In this document: positions 40,620 through 50,218 of the stretch, piece after piece
Numbering within the stretch: position 1 is the stretch's first letter
Layout: every line of letters begins with the position of its first letter
From: Pontibaca salina
GTDB taxonomy: Bacteria; Pseudomonadota; Alphaproteobacteria; Rhodobacterales; Rhodobacteraceae
Direction of reading: 5' to 3'
Assembly: GCF_016307205.1 (NCBI RefSeq)
Contig: NZ_JAEIJD010000001.1
Span: 62,001 to 126,000 of the forward strand
Length of the DNA: 64,000 nucleotides
Translations under genes and position numbers: made by a program
Notes under the pieces: model-generated
What the model was told of the DNA's origin: nothing
Database searches by the model: none
Seen by the model: the letters and a program-made list of their open reading frames with translations, nothing else

Positions 40620-41101
40620 GTCGGAGCCCTTTCGGCAACTGTTAGGGTGGAAATCCAGAACCACACAAACACCGCCAGCCAGACAAAGCCAACCCCCGAA
40701 ACCGCCGGTCCGGGCCCGATGAACCCGGCCACCAGCCCGTGCAGCAGCAATAACGGGGTTGAAGCCAGAAGCGACCAGAACAGCGCCAGACGCGCCCCGA
40801 ACCAATCGCCCCTCCCGCCCAGTATCCGCGCCAGCAAATGCGAAACTCCCGCCAGCGCATACATCAGCAAGGGAGCAATGAAGATCCAGGCCAGCAAGGT
40901 GCCCCCCATCAGCATATTCAAATCCTCACCCGTCAGATGGGCCTCTCGCGCAAGGCGCGGCATCTGCGCAATAAATACGATGACGCAGGCACCCATGAGA
41001 AAGGCCAGCGCGCGATCTTCGCGCTGGCCCATCGTCATGAGGCGCCGCATGACCCGCCCCGGCGCGGCATAGGTTGCCGCGATGTCATTGGTCACTGGCA
41101 T
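40616..41101 (-). CDS. YIP1-family membrane protein
   Basis: A 161-residue protein starting at ATG 41101, whose A is the last base of the sufD stop (TGATG). It has four hydrophobic segments (ALAFLMGACVIVFIAQMPRL; LAWIFIAPLLMYALAGVSHL; LLASTPLLLLHGLVAGFIGP; VGFVWLAVFVWFWISTLTVA). It is coupled to the next YIP1-like gene and is likely its partner. Confidence 0.8.
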   Translation of the reverse strand: MPVTNDIAATYAAPGRVMRRLMTMGQREDRALAFLMGACVIVFIAQMPRLAREAHLTGEDLNMLMGGTLLAWIFIAPLLMYALAGVSHLLARILGGRGDWFGARLALFWSLLASTPLLLLHGLVAGFIGPGPAVSGVGFVWLAVFVWFWISTLTVAERAPT

Positions 41102-42381
41102 CAGCGTCGGCGTGAGAGCCAGTTTTCCAGCCGGGAAACGATGTCTTCGGCGATCGCTTGATCTTCGATCTCGTCCACCGCTTCGGCCAAAAATGCCAGC
41201 GTCAGCAGATCCGCCGCGCGATCTTCCGGCACACCGCGAGAGCGCAGATAGAACAGCGCGGTTTCGTCGATTTCCCCGCTGGTGCACCCGTGCGAGCACG
41301 CCACGTCATCGGCATATATTTCCAGCTCGGGCTTTGCCAGAAACTGGCTGTCACCGTCCAACATCAGCGCTTGGCTAAGCTGATAACCATCGGTCTTCTG
41401 TGCGCCCTCTTTCACCAGGATCTTGCCCTGGAAGACGCCCACCGCGCCGTTGCGCAGCACCTTTTTGAACACCTGACGGCTTTCGCAGTTCAGCGCATCA
41501 TGGGTGATAAAGATGGTATCGTCATGTAAAAAATCACCGTCGCCTACACAGGCTCCCGCGATATGAACGATCGCATCATCACCGGTCAGTTCCACCACCG
41601 CTTCATTGCGGGTTAGGTGTCCGTTCACCGTCATGGTGAATGATTTGAAGCTGGACTCAGCACCCAAGCGCGCAAAGATATGTGTCACGGCGCTGCGCTC
41701 ATGGTCGCGCCCTTGCGAACGGATATGATGCAGCTTGCCACCATCGGCGATGTCGATTTCCATGCACTTGCTGAAACGCGCGCCAGCGGGTCCATTTTCT
41801 AGAATCGTAGCCTCGGCCCCAGATTCCACCCGGATTACATGGTGCAGCATCGGATCAGAATCTTCTGCCACGTGGTGATAGACCACGCTGATCGGCTTGC
41901 TTGGTTTTCCAGTGACGCGAATTACGACGCCATCCGGCGCGAAGGCCGTATTCAGCGCCGCCAGTGGACGTGCCACCGGGGTCTGAGCGCGCTCTTCCAG
42001 TGTGCCGTACAGATCTCTCGCCCAATGGATGTCTTGATCGGCGATCTCGGCCAGACGTTCAATACTGACGCCCTCTAATTTCAGATCGTCCGAGGCTTGC
42101 GCGTCAAATACGCCATCCACGAAAACGATCTTCAGCCGATCAAAGCTGTCAAACAACTCGCCTTCGTCGGTCTCCAGAGCCTTCGCGTGCGGCGCATCCG
42201 GCCCTACCAAAACGTCCGGGCGGGTGAATTTCCAGTATTCGTCGCGTCGATCCGGCAAGCCGGAACTCTGCACCCTTGCCAGTGCCGCACGGCGCGCAGG
42301 TTCGCTCCAGCCCCCTTCTGGCAGACTGAGCGCGGCAAGCCGGGTCTCGGTTGCGGTTTCCTTAATCTTGGGAAGGGCCAT
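41101..42381 (-). CDS. sufD: Fe-S scaffold subunit SufD
   Basis: A 426-residue beta-helix protein of the SufBCD scaffold. The C-terminal signature CSHGCTSGEIDETALFYLRS RGVP-type motif, with the conserved His and the Cys-His-Gly-Cys stretch, is clear, as is GVFQGKILVKEGAQKTDGYQ. The N-terminus is helical (WSEPARRAALARVQSSGLPD). It pairs with SufB over SufC. It follows sufC after 2 bp. Confidence 0.94.
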   Translation of the reverse strand: MALPKIKETATETRLAALSLPEGGWSEPARRAALARVQSSGLPDRRDEYWKFTRPDVLVGPDAPHAKALETDEGELFDSFDRLKIVFVDGVFDAQASDDLKLEGVSIERLAEIADQDIHWARDLYGTLEERAQTPVARPLAALNTAFAPDGVVIRVTGKPSKPISVVYHHVAEDSDPMLHHVIRVESGAEATILENGPAGARFSKCMEIDIADGGKLHHIRSQGRDHERSAVTHIFARLGAESSFKSFTMTVNGHLTRNEAVVELTGDDAIVHIAGACVGDGDFLHDDTIFITHDALNCESRQVFKKVLRNGAVGVFQGKILVKEGAQKTDGYQLSQALMLDGDSQFLAKPELEIYADDVACSHGCTSGEIDETALFYLRSRGVPEDRAADLLTLAFLAEAVDEIEDQAIAEDIVSRLENWLSRRR

Positions 42382-42383
42382 TT

Positions 42384-43139
42384 TTACGCCACCTCAGCCA
42401 GAATATCGGCATAGCCATTGTGTTCGACTTCAAGCGCCAGTTCGGGGCCGCCCGTTTTCACGATTCGTCCGTCGGCCATGATGTGCACGACATCCGGTTT
42501 GATATGGTCTAGCAGTCTTTGGTAATGGGTAATAACCATGAACGCACGCCCTTCGTCACGCAGCGCATTGACGCCGGTTGCAACCAGCTTCATCGCGTCG
42601 ACATCCAGCCCCGAATCGGTTTCATCCAACATGCACATACGCGGCTCTAGCATCGCCATCTGCAAGATTTCATTGCGCTTTTTCTCGCCGCCAGAAAAAC
42701 CCACATTCACCGGACGTTTCAGCATCTCGGCATCGATTTCCAGATCTTTGGCTTTGGCGCGCACCTCTTTCAGGAACTCCGCAGCGCTCAGCTCCTCCTG
42801 CCCGCGAGCCTTGCGCTGCGCGTTTACCGCTGTGCGCAGGAAGGTCATATTGCCGACGCCGGGAATTTCCACGGGGTACTGAAACGCCTGAAACAGACCG
42901 GCTGCGGCGCGCTCCTCTGGCTCCAGTTCCAAAAGGTCGGTGCCGTCCAGCGTGGCAGTACCCTGCTTGACCTCATAGCCCGGACGACCAGACAGCACAT
43001 AGGCCAGTGTCGATTTCCCCGAGCCATTCGGCCCCATAATCGCGTGGACCTTACCGGCCTCGATTTTCAGGTCCACACCTTTCAGGATTGCCTTGTCTTC
43101 TTCGGCAAGTTCGACGTGCAGGTCTTTGATTTCCAGCAT
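42384..43139 (-). CDS. sufC: Suf ATPase SufC
   Basis: A 251-residue ABC ATPase: Walker A GPNGSGKST (about 37-45), Q-loop, signature FSGGEKKRNEILQMA, and Walker B MCMLDETDSGLDVDAMKLV, where the SufC-specific DETDSGLD replaces DEPTxGLD. It powers SufB-SufD rearrangement. The gap upstream to sufB is 153 bp, with no recognisable gene. Confidence 0.95.
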   Translation of the reverse strand: MLEIKDLHVELAEEDKAILKGVDLKIEAGKVHAIMGPNGSGKSTLAYVLSGRPGYEVKQGTATLDGTDLLELEPEERAAAGLFQAFQYPVEIPGVGNMTFLRTAVNAQRKARGQEELSAAEFLKEVRAKAKDLEIDAEMLKRPVNVGFSGGEKKRNEILQMAMLEPRMCMLDETDSGLDVDAMKLVATGVNALRDEGRAFMVITHYQRLLDHIKPDVVHIMADGRIVKTGGPELALEVEHNGYADILAEVA

Positions 43140-43292
43140 AATATCCTCGTCATCTGTCTCATATTCCCAGCGTCATGCGCCGGCTGTTTCAGGTATTGCC
43201 TACAACGCCGCGCAGGCGGCGCTGTAATGATCGGCCCGAGGCGGGACAGGCATTGCGAAACTGTCCGGCGCCCCTTCTTTGCCCGCTCCGGG

Positions 43293-44816
43293 TCAGCCGA
43301 CGCTGCCTTCCAGCGAAATCGCGACCAATTGCTGCGCCTCCATGGCGAACTCCATCGGCAACGCTTGTAGAACGTCCTTGCAGAAGCCATTGACCACCAG
43401 TGCAACGGCCTCTTCCTCGTCCATCCCGCGCGAGCGGCAATAGAACAACTGGTTCTCGTCCACTTTGGACGTGGTCGCTTCATGCTCGACCCGGGCGGAG
43501 TTGTTCTTAGCCTCGATATAGGGGATCGCATGCGCCCCGCATTTGCTGCCGATCAGCAGGCTGTCACACTGCGTGAAATTGCGCGCGTTTTTAGCCTTCG
43601 GGTGCATCGACACCAGTCCGCGATAGGTGTTTTGCGCCTGGCCGGCGCTGATCCCCTTGCTGACGATACGCGATTTGGTGTTTTTGCCCAGATGGATCAT
43701 CTTGGTGCCGGTATCAGCCTGCTGCCAGTTGTTGGTGATGGCAATCGAATAGAACTCGCCCTGGCTGTCATCACCACGCAGAATGCAGCTGGGATATTTC
43801 CACGTCACCGCTGCGCCGGTTTCCACCTGCGTCCACATCACCTTGGAGCGGTCGCCCCGGCAATCGGCACGTTTGGTCACGAAGTTATAGATCCCGCCCT
43901 TGCCGTCCTCGTCGCCGGGATACCAGTTCTGGACGGTGGAGTATTTCACCTCGGCGTCTTCCTCGACGATGATCTCAACCACAGCGGCGTGCAATTGCGC
44001 TTCGTCCCGCTTCGGGGCGGTGCACCCTTCGAGATAGCTGACATAGGATCCCTTGTCGGCGATGATCAAGGTGCGCTCGAACTGGCCGGTGTTCTCGGCG
44101 TTGATGCGGAAATAGGTGCTCAACTCCATCGGGCAACGCACCCCCGGCGGCACATAAACAAATGAACCATCCGAGAACACGGCCGAATTCAGCGTCGCAT
44201 AATAGTTGTCCGAGACCGGGACCACGGTGCCGAGATATTTCTTTACCAGGTCGGGATAGTCGCGAATTGCGTCGCTGATCGAGCAGAAAATGACCCCTGC
44301 CTTCTTCAGGTCATCTTGAAATGTTGTGCCAAGCGAAACACTATCGAACACCGCGTCCACCGCGACTTTGCGGCCTTCGGCAGGCGCGCCCTCGGCCCCT
44401 TCGACACCAGCAAGAATTGCTTGCTCACGCAGCGGAATGCCCAGCTTTTCATAGGTTGCCAGCAGCTTAGGATCGACCTCATCCAGCGATTTCGGTTTGA
44501 CCATCATCGATTTCGGACGCGCGTAATAATACTGATCCTGAAAGTCGATTTTTGGGTAGTCGACCATTGCCCAGTCCGGCTCGACCATCTTTAACCAGCG
44601 GTCATAGGCTCCCAACCGCCACTCGGTCATCCATTCCGGTTCTTCGTTTTTTTCGCTGATCAAACGAACGATATCATGGGTTAACCCTTTAGGAGCGTAT
44701 TCCATCTCGATATCGGTCGACCAGCCGTGCTTATAGGTGCTGCCGACCTCGCGTACGGCATCAACCGTGTCCTGATCGACACCTTCCTTAACTTGGCTGT
44801 GGTCTAATGCGGTCAT
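43293..44816 (-). CDS. sufB: Fe-S scaffold subunit SufB
   Basis: A 507-residue scaffold protein. Signature stretches include [60 protein letters not shown] and the C-terminal [23 protein letters not shown] 44816 is chosen as [20 protein letters not shown] is the usual start and GAGGAGC lies before it; the frame is open far upstream. The first Fe-S cluster forms here. Confidence 0.95.
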   Translation of the reverse strand: MTALDHSQVKEGVDQDTVDAVREVGSTYKHGWSTDIEMEYAPKGLTHDIVRLISEKNEEPEWMTEWRLGAYDRWLKMVEPDWAMVDYPKIDFQDQYYYARPKSMMVKPKSLDEVDPKLLATYEKLGIPLREQAILAGVEGAEGAPAEGRKVAVDAVFDSVSLGTTFQDDLKKAGVIFCSISDAIRDYPDLVKKYLGTVVPVSDNYYATLNSAVFSDGSFVYVPPGVRCPMELSTYFRINAENTGQFERTLIIADKGSYVSYLEGCTAPKRDEAQLHAAVVEIIVEEDAEVKYSTVQNWYPGDEDGKGGIYNFVTKRADCRGDRSKVMWTQVETGAAVTWKYPSCILRGDDSQGEFYSIAITNNWQQADTGTKMIHLGKNTKSRIVSKGISAGQAQNTYRGLVSMHPKAKNARNFTQCDSLLIGSKCGAHAIPYIEAKNNSARVEHEATTSKVDENQLFYCRSRGMDEEEAVALVVNGFCKDVLQALPMEFAMEAQQLVAISLEGSVG

Positions 44817-44841
44817 TTGATCGCTCCTCTTTGCTTTCACG

Positions 44842-45885
44842 TCACGCCGCACGGGCGCGATGTTTCTTTTCGCTGGCCAGCCACCTATCGGCAAAGCGCA
44901 GCACATCTTGCTCACTCGTCTCCAGCCCCAGCGACACACGAATCGCGCTGGCCGCTGAAAGCTCGTCAAATCCCATTGCACGCAACACTCGGCTGGCACT
45001 GACCTTTCCGCTGGAACACGCCGATCCAGCGCTGATCCCGAAACCGGCCAGATCCATCTGCATGACCTGCGTCTCGCCTTTCCAGCCCGGTGTGACAAGG
45101 CAAAGCGTATTGGGAAGACGGCGCGACTCTTTCCCGATAGAAATAGTCACACTTGCGCCAGTCACAAGAACCTGCTCCAATTTATCCCGCAAAAGGGACA
45201 CTCTGTCCCACTTGCCATCTGCCAGATCGCGCGCTGCTGCAGCGGCGGCCGCGCCAAATCCGGCAATTCCGATCAGATTCTCGGTGCCGGCCCGGCGCCC
45301 CATCTCCTGACCGCCACCACGTAACTGCGCCGCCAAGTCGGTGCCGCGCCGCACGACCAACGCGCCCACACCTTTCGGGCCGCCCAGTTTATGTGCCGAA
45401 ATCAACGCCATCTGCGCACCCGACCAGTTGAACGCAAAGGGCAGCTTCCCAAAGCCCTGCGTCGCATCGCAGACCGCCAGCCCCTCTGGCAGGTCCTGCA
45501 CAATCCCGGTTTCCGAATTCGCCAGTTGCAGCACCGACTTCGCCGGATCCGTCACCTGCACGGCCCCGTCTGCTCCAACCGTCAATCCAGTCTCGACCCA
45601 GGCGGCGACGGCGTCATGCTCGATACCCGCGCCCAGCAGGCCGCGCCCAGCGCAAGCAAGGGCCGCCGCCTCGGTTGCCCCCGAGGTAAACACAACATCG
45701 GCCCCTTCAGCGCCAAAGGCTTCGGCCACCTGCGCGCGCGCGCGCTCGATCAAGGATTTTGCCGCGCGCCCTTCGGCATGAACCGACGACGGATTGCCGA
45801 TCAAATCCATGGCCGCACACATCGCCGCGCGCGCCTCTGGCCGCAATGGCATCGTGGCATTGTGATCCAAATAGCTCCGCTCCAT
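44842..45885 (-). CDS. IscS/NifS-type cysteine desulfurase
   Basis: A 347-residue PLP aminotransferase-fold enzyme of the smaller class I desulfurases (IscS/NifS-like). Seen are [33 protein letters not shown], the PLP-lysine in [17 protein letters not shown], and the active Cys segment [20 protein letters not shown]. It is shorter than E. coli IscS. It lies between iscR and sufB, typical of rhodobacterial mixed Isc/Suf operons, and would supply sulfur to the scaffold alongside SufS. Confidence 0.88.
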   Translation of the reverse strand: MERSYLDHNATMPLRPEARAAMCAAMDLIGNPSSVHAEGRAAKSLIERARAQVAEAFGAEGADVVFTSGATEAAALACAGRGLLGAGIEHDAVAAWVETGLTVGADGAVQVTDPAKSVLQLANSETGIVQDLPEGLAVCDATQGFGKLPFAFNWSGAQMALISAHKLGGPKGVGALVVRRGTDLAAQLRGGGQEMGRRAGTENLIGIAGFGAAAAAAARDLADGKWDRVSLLRDKLEQVLVTGASVTISIGKESRRLPNTLCLVTPGWKGETQVMQMDLAGFGISAGSACSSGKVSASRVLRAMGFDELSAASAIRVSLGLETSEQDVLRFADRWLASEKKHRARAA

Positions 45886-45902
45886 CACACCCGCTTCTTT
45901 CT

Positions 45903-45965
45903 GGCTTCAAATACCCCGGGGGGAAGCGCCAAAGGCGTTGGGGGGCGGCGCCCCCCTGCAGGGCC
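45903..45965. repeat. Palindromic GC-rich intergenic element
   Basis: ATACCCCGGGGGGAAGCGCC is followed by AAAGGCGTTGGGGGGCGG and CGCCCCCCTG. Two nested hairpins can form (GCGCC/GGCG and GGGGGGCG/CGCCCCCC). Elements of this shape, carrying a CCCCGGGG core followed by a GGGGGGCGGCGCCCCCC stem, are scattered through Roseobacter-type genomes. It lies between the desulfurase gene and iscR. Confidence 0.55.
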
Positions 45966-45972
45966 GGAAAGT

Positions 45973-46434
45973 TTACGCATCGTCAACCACCGCGAACAGA
46001 TTGGGCACCGCTGGACATGGTGCCAATTCATTCTGCACGACATCCGACAATCGGGTCTGATGCAAGAACACATAGACATGAGCGCTCAATCCTTCCCACA
46101 GGCGGTTGGTCAGTGATTGAGCCCGACTGCCGGACAACCCGCCCGACACGCCGGCCCCCTTGTGCATGGCGTCCACCGTCTCATCCACGGCGGTCAAGAC
46201 ATCAACCACGCGAATATCGGCAGATGGCCGCGCTAGGCGGTACCCGCCGCCCGGCCCGCGCACCGACGCCACAAGCTCGGCACGCCGCAATCTCACAAAA
46301 AGCTGTTCAAGATAGGCCAGCGAGATATCCTGGCGCTGCGCAATTTCGCCCAAGGTAACCAACTCTCCCTCGGGCTGCATCGCGATATCGGCCAACGCGA
46401 CCATGGCGTAACGCCCCTTGGTGGACAGTTTCAT
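45973..46434 (-). CDS. iscR: Rrf2-family regulator (IscR-like, lacking the cluster cysteines)
   Basis: A 153-residue Rrf2 protein with the standard winged helix start MKLSTKGRYAMVALADIAMQ and RGPGGGYRLARPSADIRVVD wing. The region equivalent to the E. coli IscR cysteines (about 90-106) reads DAMHKGAGVSGGLSGSRAQS and has no Cys at all; one Cys remains near the end (NELAPCPAVP). Rhodobacter IscR is known to have lost most of these ligands and to bind its cluster unusually. It stands at the head of the Isc/Suf operon and probably represses it. Confidence 0.9.
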   Translation of the reverse strand: MKLSTKGRYAMVALADIAMQPEGELVTLGEIAQRQDISLAYLEQLFVRLRRAELVASVRGPGGGYRLARPSADIRVVDVLTAVDETVDAMHKGAGVSGGLSGSRAQSLTNRLWEGLSAHVYVFLHQTRLSDVVQNELAPCPAVPNLFAVVDDA

Positions 46435-46620
46435 TCCAAAAACCCTCGGCTTTCCAGACCTATGCACGCCCAAAACATTGACGTTTTGAGCCTTAATGCG
46501 TATGTGCCAACAACGCTGCGGCGCAATTATCGCTCGCGCCAATTTAGAAGAATTCTAAGGTGTCCTAGCGAAGTAGTCAACATTGCTCCCGGCACCCCTT
46601 AACAGACAGGAACCGCCCCT
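46435..46620. promoter_or_regulatory. Divergent promoter region, iscR and hydrolase genes
   Basis: A 186-bp region between divergent genes. It is AT-richer at 46560-46600 (AATTTAGAAGAATTCTAAGG, with AGAATTC palindrome). The leftward promoter drives the iscR operon, and operators for IscR or an iron regulator are expected, but no consensus can be claimed. Confidence 0.4.
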
Positions 46621-47274
46621 ATGCCCGAGGTCATCTTTCCCGGACCCGAAGGCCGCATCCAAGGCCGCTATCACCCCCAGAAAGAACGCGACGCACCGAT
46701 TGCCATTGTTCTGCATCCACATCCGCAATTCGGCGGCACGATGAACAACAAGGTTGTTTATAATCTTCACTACGCATTTTACAACATGGGCTTCACCGTC
46801 CTGCGCTTCAATTTTCGCGGCGTTGGGCGGTCTCAAGGAGAATACGATCAGGGTGTTGGCGAACTGTCCGATGCCGCATCGGCTCTGGACTACCTCCAGT
46901 CGATGAACAACAATTCCAAACACTGTTGGGTCGCCGGGTTTTCCTTTGGTGCCTGGATCGGCATGCAGCTCTTGATGCGCCGCCCCGAGATCACCGGCTT
47001 CATCAGCGTTTCGCCACCGGCGAACATGTATGACTTTTCGTTTTTGGCCCCCTGCCCGTCGTCGGGCCTGATTATTAACGGGACCGCAGACCGGGTAGCA
47101 CCCCCTGCCGATACCCGCACTCTGGTGGAAAAGCTGCACGAACAAAAGGGCATCACGGTCACCCATGAGGAAATGGAAGGTGCCGACCACTTCTTTCAGG
47201 AGCCGCATATGGATCCGATGATCGAAACCGTCAGCGACTACGTTAAGCGCCGACTGACCGAAACCACCCGCTAA
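46621..47274 (+). CDS. Alpha/beta hydrolase
   Basis: A 217-residue hydrolase. HPHPQFGGTMNNKVVYNLHY, FNFRGVGRSQGEYD, nucleophile elbow GFSFG (Ser near 106), Asp in NGTADRVAPP and His in GADHFF make up the triad. The HPHP-FGG start and short length match the COG2945-like group often beside Fe-S or dienelactone hydrolase genes. Substrate unknown. Divergent from iscR. Confidence 0.88.
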   Translation: MPEVIFPGPEGRIQGRYHPQKERDAPIAIVLHPHPQFGGTMNNKVVYNLHYAFYNMGFTVLRFNFRGVGRSQGEYDQGVGELSDAASALDYLQSMNNNSKHCWVAGFSFGAWIGMQLLMRRPEITGFISVSPPANMYDFSFLAPCPSSGLIINGTADRVAPPADTRTLVEKLHEQKGITVTHEEMEGADHFFQEPHMDPMIETVSDYVKRRLTETTR

Positions 47275-47448
47275 ACTGTCTTGGCCGCCCGCTCACGCGG
47301 GCCCGGCCTGCAGATATGCTCCCGCGCTGCGCGACGGATGGCCCCGGCGCCACAGTGCCGGTATGCCACCGCATACAGTCTTCCCCACCTCGCCGGAACA
47401 CGCTAGAGAGCGCGCAAACCGACTCACATGAGAAGAAAGGGACCACCC

Positions 47449-48663
47449 ATGTCCAAGATCAAGGTTGAGAACCCGGTCGTTGAACTTGACGGCGACGAAA
47501 TGACCCGGATTATCTGGGATTTCATCAAACAGAAACTGATCCTGCCCTATCTCGATATCGATCTGAAATATTACGATCTCGGCATCGAATCGCGCGATGA
47601 AACCGATGACCAGATCACCGTCGATGCGGCCCATGCGATTCAGAAATACGGCGTCGGCGTCAAATGCGCCACCATCACCCCGGATGAAGCACGGGTCGAG
47701 GAATTCGGCCTCAAGCGCATGTACCGCAGCCCCAACGGCACCATCCGCAACATTCTGGGCGGCGTCATCTTCCGCGAGCCGATCATCTGCAAGAACGTGC
47801 CCCGCTTGGTACCCGGCTGGACCCAGCCCATCGTTGTCGGACGTCATGCTTACGGCGATCAATACAGAGCCACCGATTTCCGTTTTCCCGGCAAGGGCAA
47901 GCTGACGATCAAATTCGTCGGCGAGGATGGCGAAACCATTGAGCACGAGATTTTTGACGCACCCTCGTCCGGTGTTGCCATGGCGATGTACAATCTTGAC
48001 GATTCGATTCGCGATTTTGCCCGCGCCTCAATGAACTACGGTCTGGCGCGCGGCTGGCCGGTCTACCTGTCCACCAAAAACACCATCCTCAAGGCCTATG
48101 ACGGGCGCTTCAAGGATCTGTTTCAGGAAGTGTTCGACGCCGAGTTTGCCGAGAAATTCAAAAAGGCCGGAATCACCTATGAGCACCGCCTGATCGACGA
48201 CATGGTTGCGGCGGCAATGAAATGGTCGGGCGGCTATGTCTGGGCCTGCAAGAACTATGACGGCGACGTGCAGTCTGACACCGTGGCGCAAGGCTTCGGC
48301 AGCCTTGGCCTGATGACCAGCCAATTGATGACCCCCGATGGCAAGATCGTCGAGGCCGAAGCCGCCCATGGCACCGTCACCCGCCACTATCGCCAGCACC
48401 AGAAGGGCGAGGAGACCTCGACCAACTCGATCGCGTCGATCTTTGCCTGGACCGGTGGCCTGAAGCACCGCGCCAAGCTCGACGAGAACGAGGCTCTGAT
48501 GAACTTTGCCACCACGCTGGAAAAGACTGTGGTCGAAACTGTCGAATCGGGCTTCATGACCAAGGACCTGGCCCTGCTGGTCGGACCGGATCAGAAATGG
48601 CTGACCACCATGGGTTTCCTTGAAAAGATTGACGAGAATCTGAACAAGGCGCTGGCGGGCTGA
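47449..48663 (+). CDS. icd: NADP-dependent isocitrate dehydrogenase
   Basis: A 404-residue dimeric eukaryotic-type (IDH class II) enzyme of the TCA cycle: 2-oxoglutarate plus CO2 plus NADPH from isocitrate. [20 protein letters not shown] is the standard start, [19 protein letters not shown] contains the substrate-binding Ser/Asn/Arg residues, and [20 protein letters not shown] holds metal-binding Asp residues. ATG 47449 is preceded by AAAGGGA. Followed by an intrinsic terminator. Confidence 0.96.
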   Translation: MSKIKVENPVVELDGDEMTRIIWDFIKQKLILPYLDIDLKYYDLGIESRDETDDQITVDAAHAIQKYGVGVKCATITPDEARVEEFGLKRMYRSPNGTIRNILGGVIFREPIICKNVPRLVPGWTQPIVVGRHAYGDQYRATDFRFPGKGKLTIKFVGEDGETIEHEIFDAPSSGVAMAMYNLDDSIRDFARASMNYGLARGWPVYLSTKNTILKAYDGRFKDLFQEVFDAEFAEKFKKAGITYEHRLIDDMVAAAMKWSGGYVWACKNYDGDVQSDTVAQGFGSLGLMTSQLMTPDGKIVEAEAAHGTVTRHYRQHQKGEETSTNSIASIFAWTGGLKHRAKLDENEALMNFATTLEKTVVETVESGFMTKDLALLVGPDQKWLTTMGFLEKIDENLNKALAG

Positions 48664-48707
48664 TTCGAACCACGCTGGCGGTTGTCAACAACCGTCAACC
48701 AAAAAAT

Positions 48708-48738
48708 AAACGCGGCAATCAAGATTGCCGCGTTTTGT
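48708..48738 (+). terminator. Intrinsic terminator of icd
   Basis: CGCGGCAATC and GATTGCCGCG (48711-48720, 48723-48732) pair around AA, preceded by an A-rich run and followed by TTTTGTCT. The tight loop will open by a pair or two. Confidence 0.85.
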
Positions 48739-48987
48739 CTGAGCGCATCACCGGGCACCTCAAAGACCGTTCGGCGCACAGTGCGGGTTTTCCCCAGAAA
48801 ATCGCCGAAAACCCCAATAATATATGGTCGGCTGATTGCCGCCGATGTGCTTAAATCGCCACGTCGACCGGGTTTTGCGGCTGGGTACGTTGTCTTCATT
48901 CGGGCGGCGTTTTATGTTTCTGTCGTGTTCGAAACTAAGTTTAGGCGCACAGCAGTGAACCAAGCGCCCGTTAAAAAGGAGAACGAA
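48739..48987. other. Upstream region of the host outer-membrane gene
   Basis: This 249-bp region has no gene. It ends in AAAAGGAGAACG, the strong ribosome binding site of the outer-membrane protein. The longer frame starting at 48682 is not used. Confidence 0.45.
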
Positions 48988-49575
48988 ATGAAATTCATCC
49001 GTTTCGCAGCAATTCCCGCGCTGCTGGCAGCCCCAGCATTCGCCGGCAACCTGCAAGAGCCCGTTGTCGAGCCGATCATCGCCGCCCCTGTTCAGGTGCA
49101 GCCGATCTCCGACTGGACCGGCTTTTACGTCGGTGGTCAGGTAGGCTATGGCGACGCATCCGGCGGCGACATCGATGTCGACGGCATGCTTGGCGGTGTG
49201 CACGCTGGCTACATGTATGATCTGGGCCAGTGGGTCGTCGGTGCCGAACTGGATTACGACTGGGCTGATCTGACCGGCGAACCCGCCGATACCAAACTTG
49301 ACGAAGTTTATCGTCTGAAGGCGCTAGCTGGCTATGATCTGGGCAACGGCCTGATTTACGGCACCGTAGGCGGATTCAACGCCAATGTTGATCTGGCTGG
49401 CACCGACTATGACGATAGCGGCTGGCTGGCTGGTGTTGGCTATAAGCACAAGTTCACCGAAAACTGGATCGGCGGCGTGGAAGTTCTGTACCACGACACC
49501 GGTGACTTCGATGGTGAGGCAGGCGGCGATGTGGACGCGACCACAATCACCGCGCGGGTCTCCTACAAGTTCTGA
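48988..49575 (+). CDS. Outer-membrane beta-barrel protein (host copy)
   Basis: A 195-residue protein with signal peptide MKFIRFAAIPALLAAPAFA and a small beta-barrel ending in VSYKF. The mature protein starts GNLQEP and shares VQVQPISDWTGFYVGGQVGY and YKHKF.ENWIGGVE with the prophage copy at 2912. Differences are mainly in predicted surface loops. It lies beside icd and has its own promoter region and terminator, so it is the resident chromosomal member. Resembles OmpW/opacity-type barrels; probable porin or surface antigen. Confidence 0.88.
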   Translation: MKFIRFAAIPALLAAPAFAGNLQEPVVEPIIAAPVQVQPISDWTGFYVGGQVGYGDASGGDIDVDGMLGGVHAGYMYDLGQWVVGAELDYDWADLTGEPADTKLDEVYRLKALAGYDLGNGLIYGTVGGFNANVDLAGTDYDDSGWLAGVGYKHKFTENWIGGVEVLYHDTGDFDGEAGGDVDATTITARVSYKF

Positions 49576-49596
49576 TCTGTTCCAGATCGAAACGAA

Positions 49597-49623
49597 AACG
49601 CGGCGGCAATGTCCGCCGCGTTT
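49597..49623 (+). terminator. Intrinsic terminator of the outer-membrane gene
   Basis: AACGCGGCGG and CCGCCGCGTT pair around loop CAATGT, ending with TTT. It lies 21 bp after the outer-membrane gene stop. Confidence 0.75.
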
Positions 49624-49783
49624 GACCGCAAGGTCAAAGAACCGCGCACGCCTCAGGCTGGCGCGGCTTTCTTTTGCCTGACTGTATGGCACCGCACCAG
49701 CAGGACCGTGAACTCAGGCTTTCGGCGCGCCCGGCCTTCAGGTAAGCCAGTGCTGACCCCTCCGCCGGAACAGGAGCCAGCCC

Positions 49784-50122
49784 ATGCCGATCCACTATCT
49801 TTATCTTCTGGTTGCCGTTCTGGCCGAGACCATCGGCACCACCGCCCTACAGGCCAGTCAGCAATTCTCGCGATTTTGGCCGTCGGTCATCGTGGTGCTT
49901 GCCTATGGCATATCCTTCTACCTACTGGCTCTGACATTACGTTTCTTACCGGTCGGCATCGTCTATGCGCTTTGGTCCGGGCTGGGTATTGTCCTGATCG
50001 CCCTGATCGGTTTCGCGGTTTTTGGTCAGCGGCTGGATCTGCCCGCCATAGTTGGCCTAACCCTGATCATCAGCGGCATTTTTGTGATTCACATGTTCTC
50101 AACAGCCACGCCCCCCCATTGA
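49784..50122 (+). CDS. SMR-family multidrug efflux protein (EmrE-like)
   Basis: A 112-residue protein with four hydrophobic segments and the membrane-embedded Glu in VAVLAETIGTTALQAS (first helix, about residue 14), YALWSGLGIVLIALIG and the C-terminal helix (VGLTLIISGIFVIHMF). This is the small multidrug resistance fold, in which dimers exchange protons for cationic drugs through this Glu. Substrate not predictable; EmrE/Gdx subgroups cannot be told apart by eye. Confidence 0.9.
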   Translation: MPIHYLYLLVAVLAETIGTTALQASQQFSRFWPSVIVVLAYGISFYLLALTLRFLPVGIVYALWSGLGIVLIALIGFAVFGQRLDLPAIVGLTLIISGIFVIHMFSTATPPH

Positions 50123-50218
50123 AACTTGCCCGTTTTTGCTGGTAATATGGGCTAACGCGCGATATGCGCGACCCAAACGGGCCAATTGGGCCCCACATCC
50201 CCGAACAAAGGCGAACGA

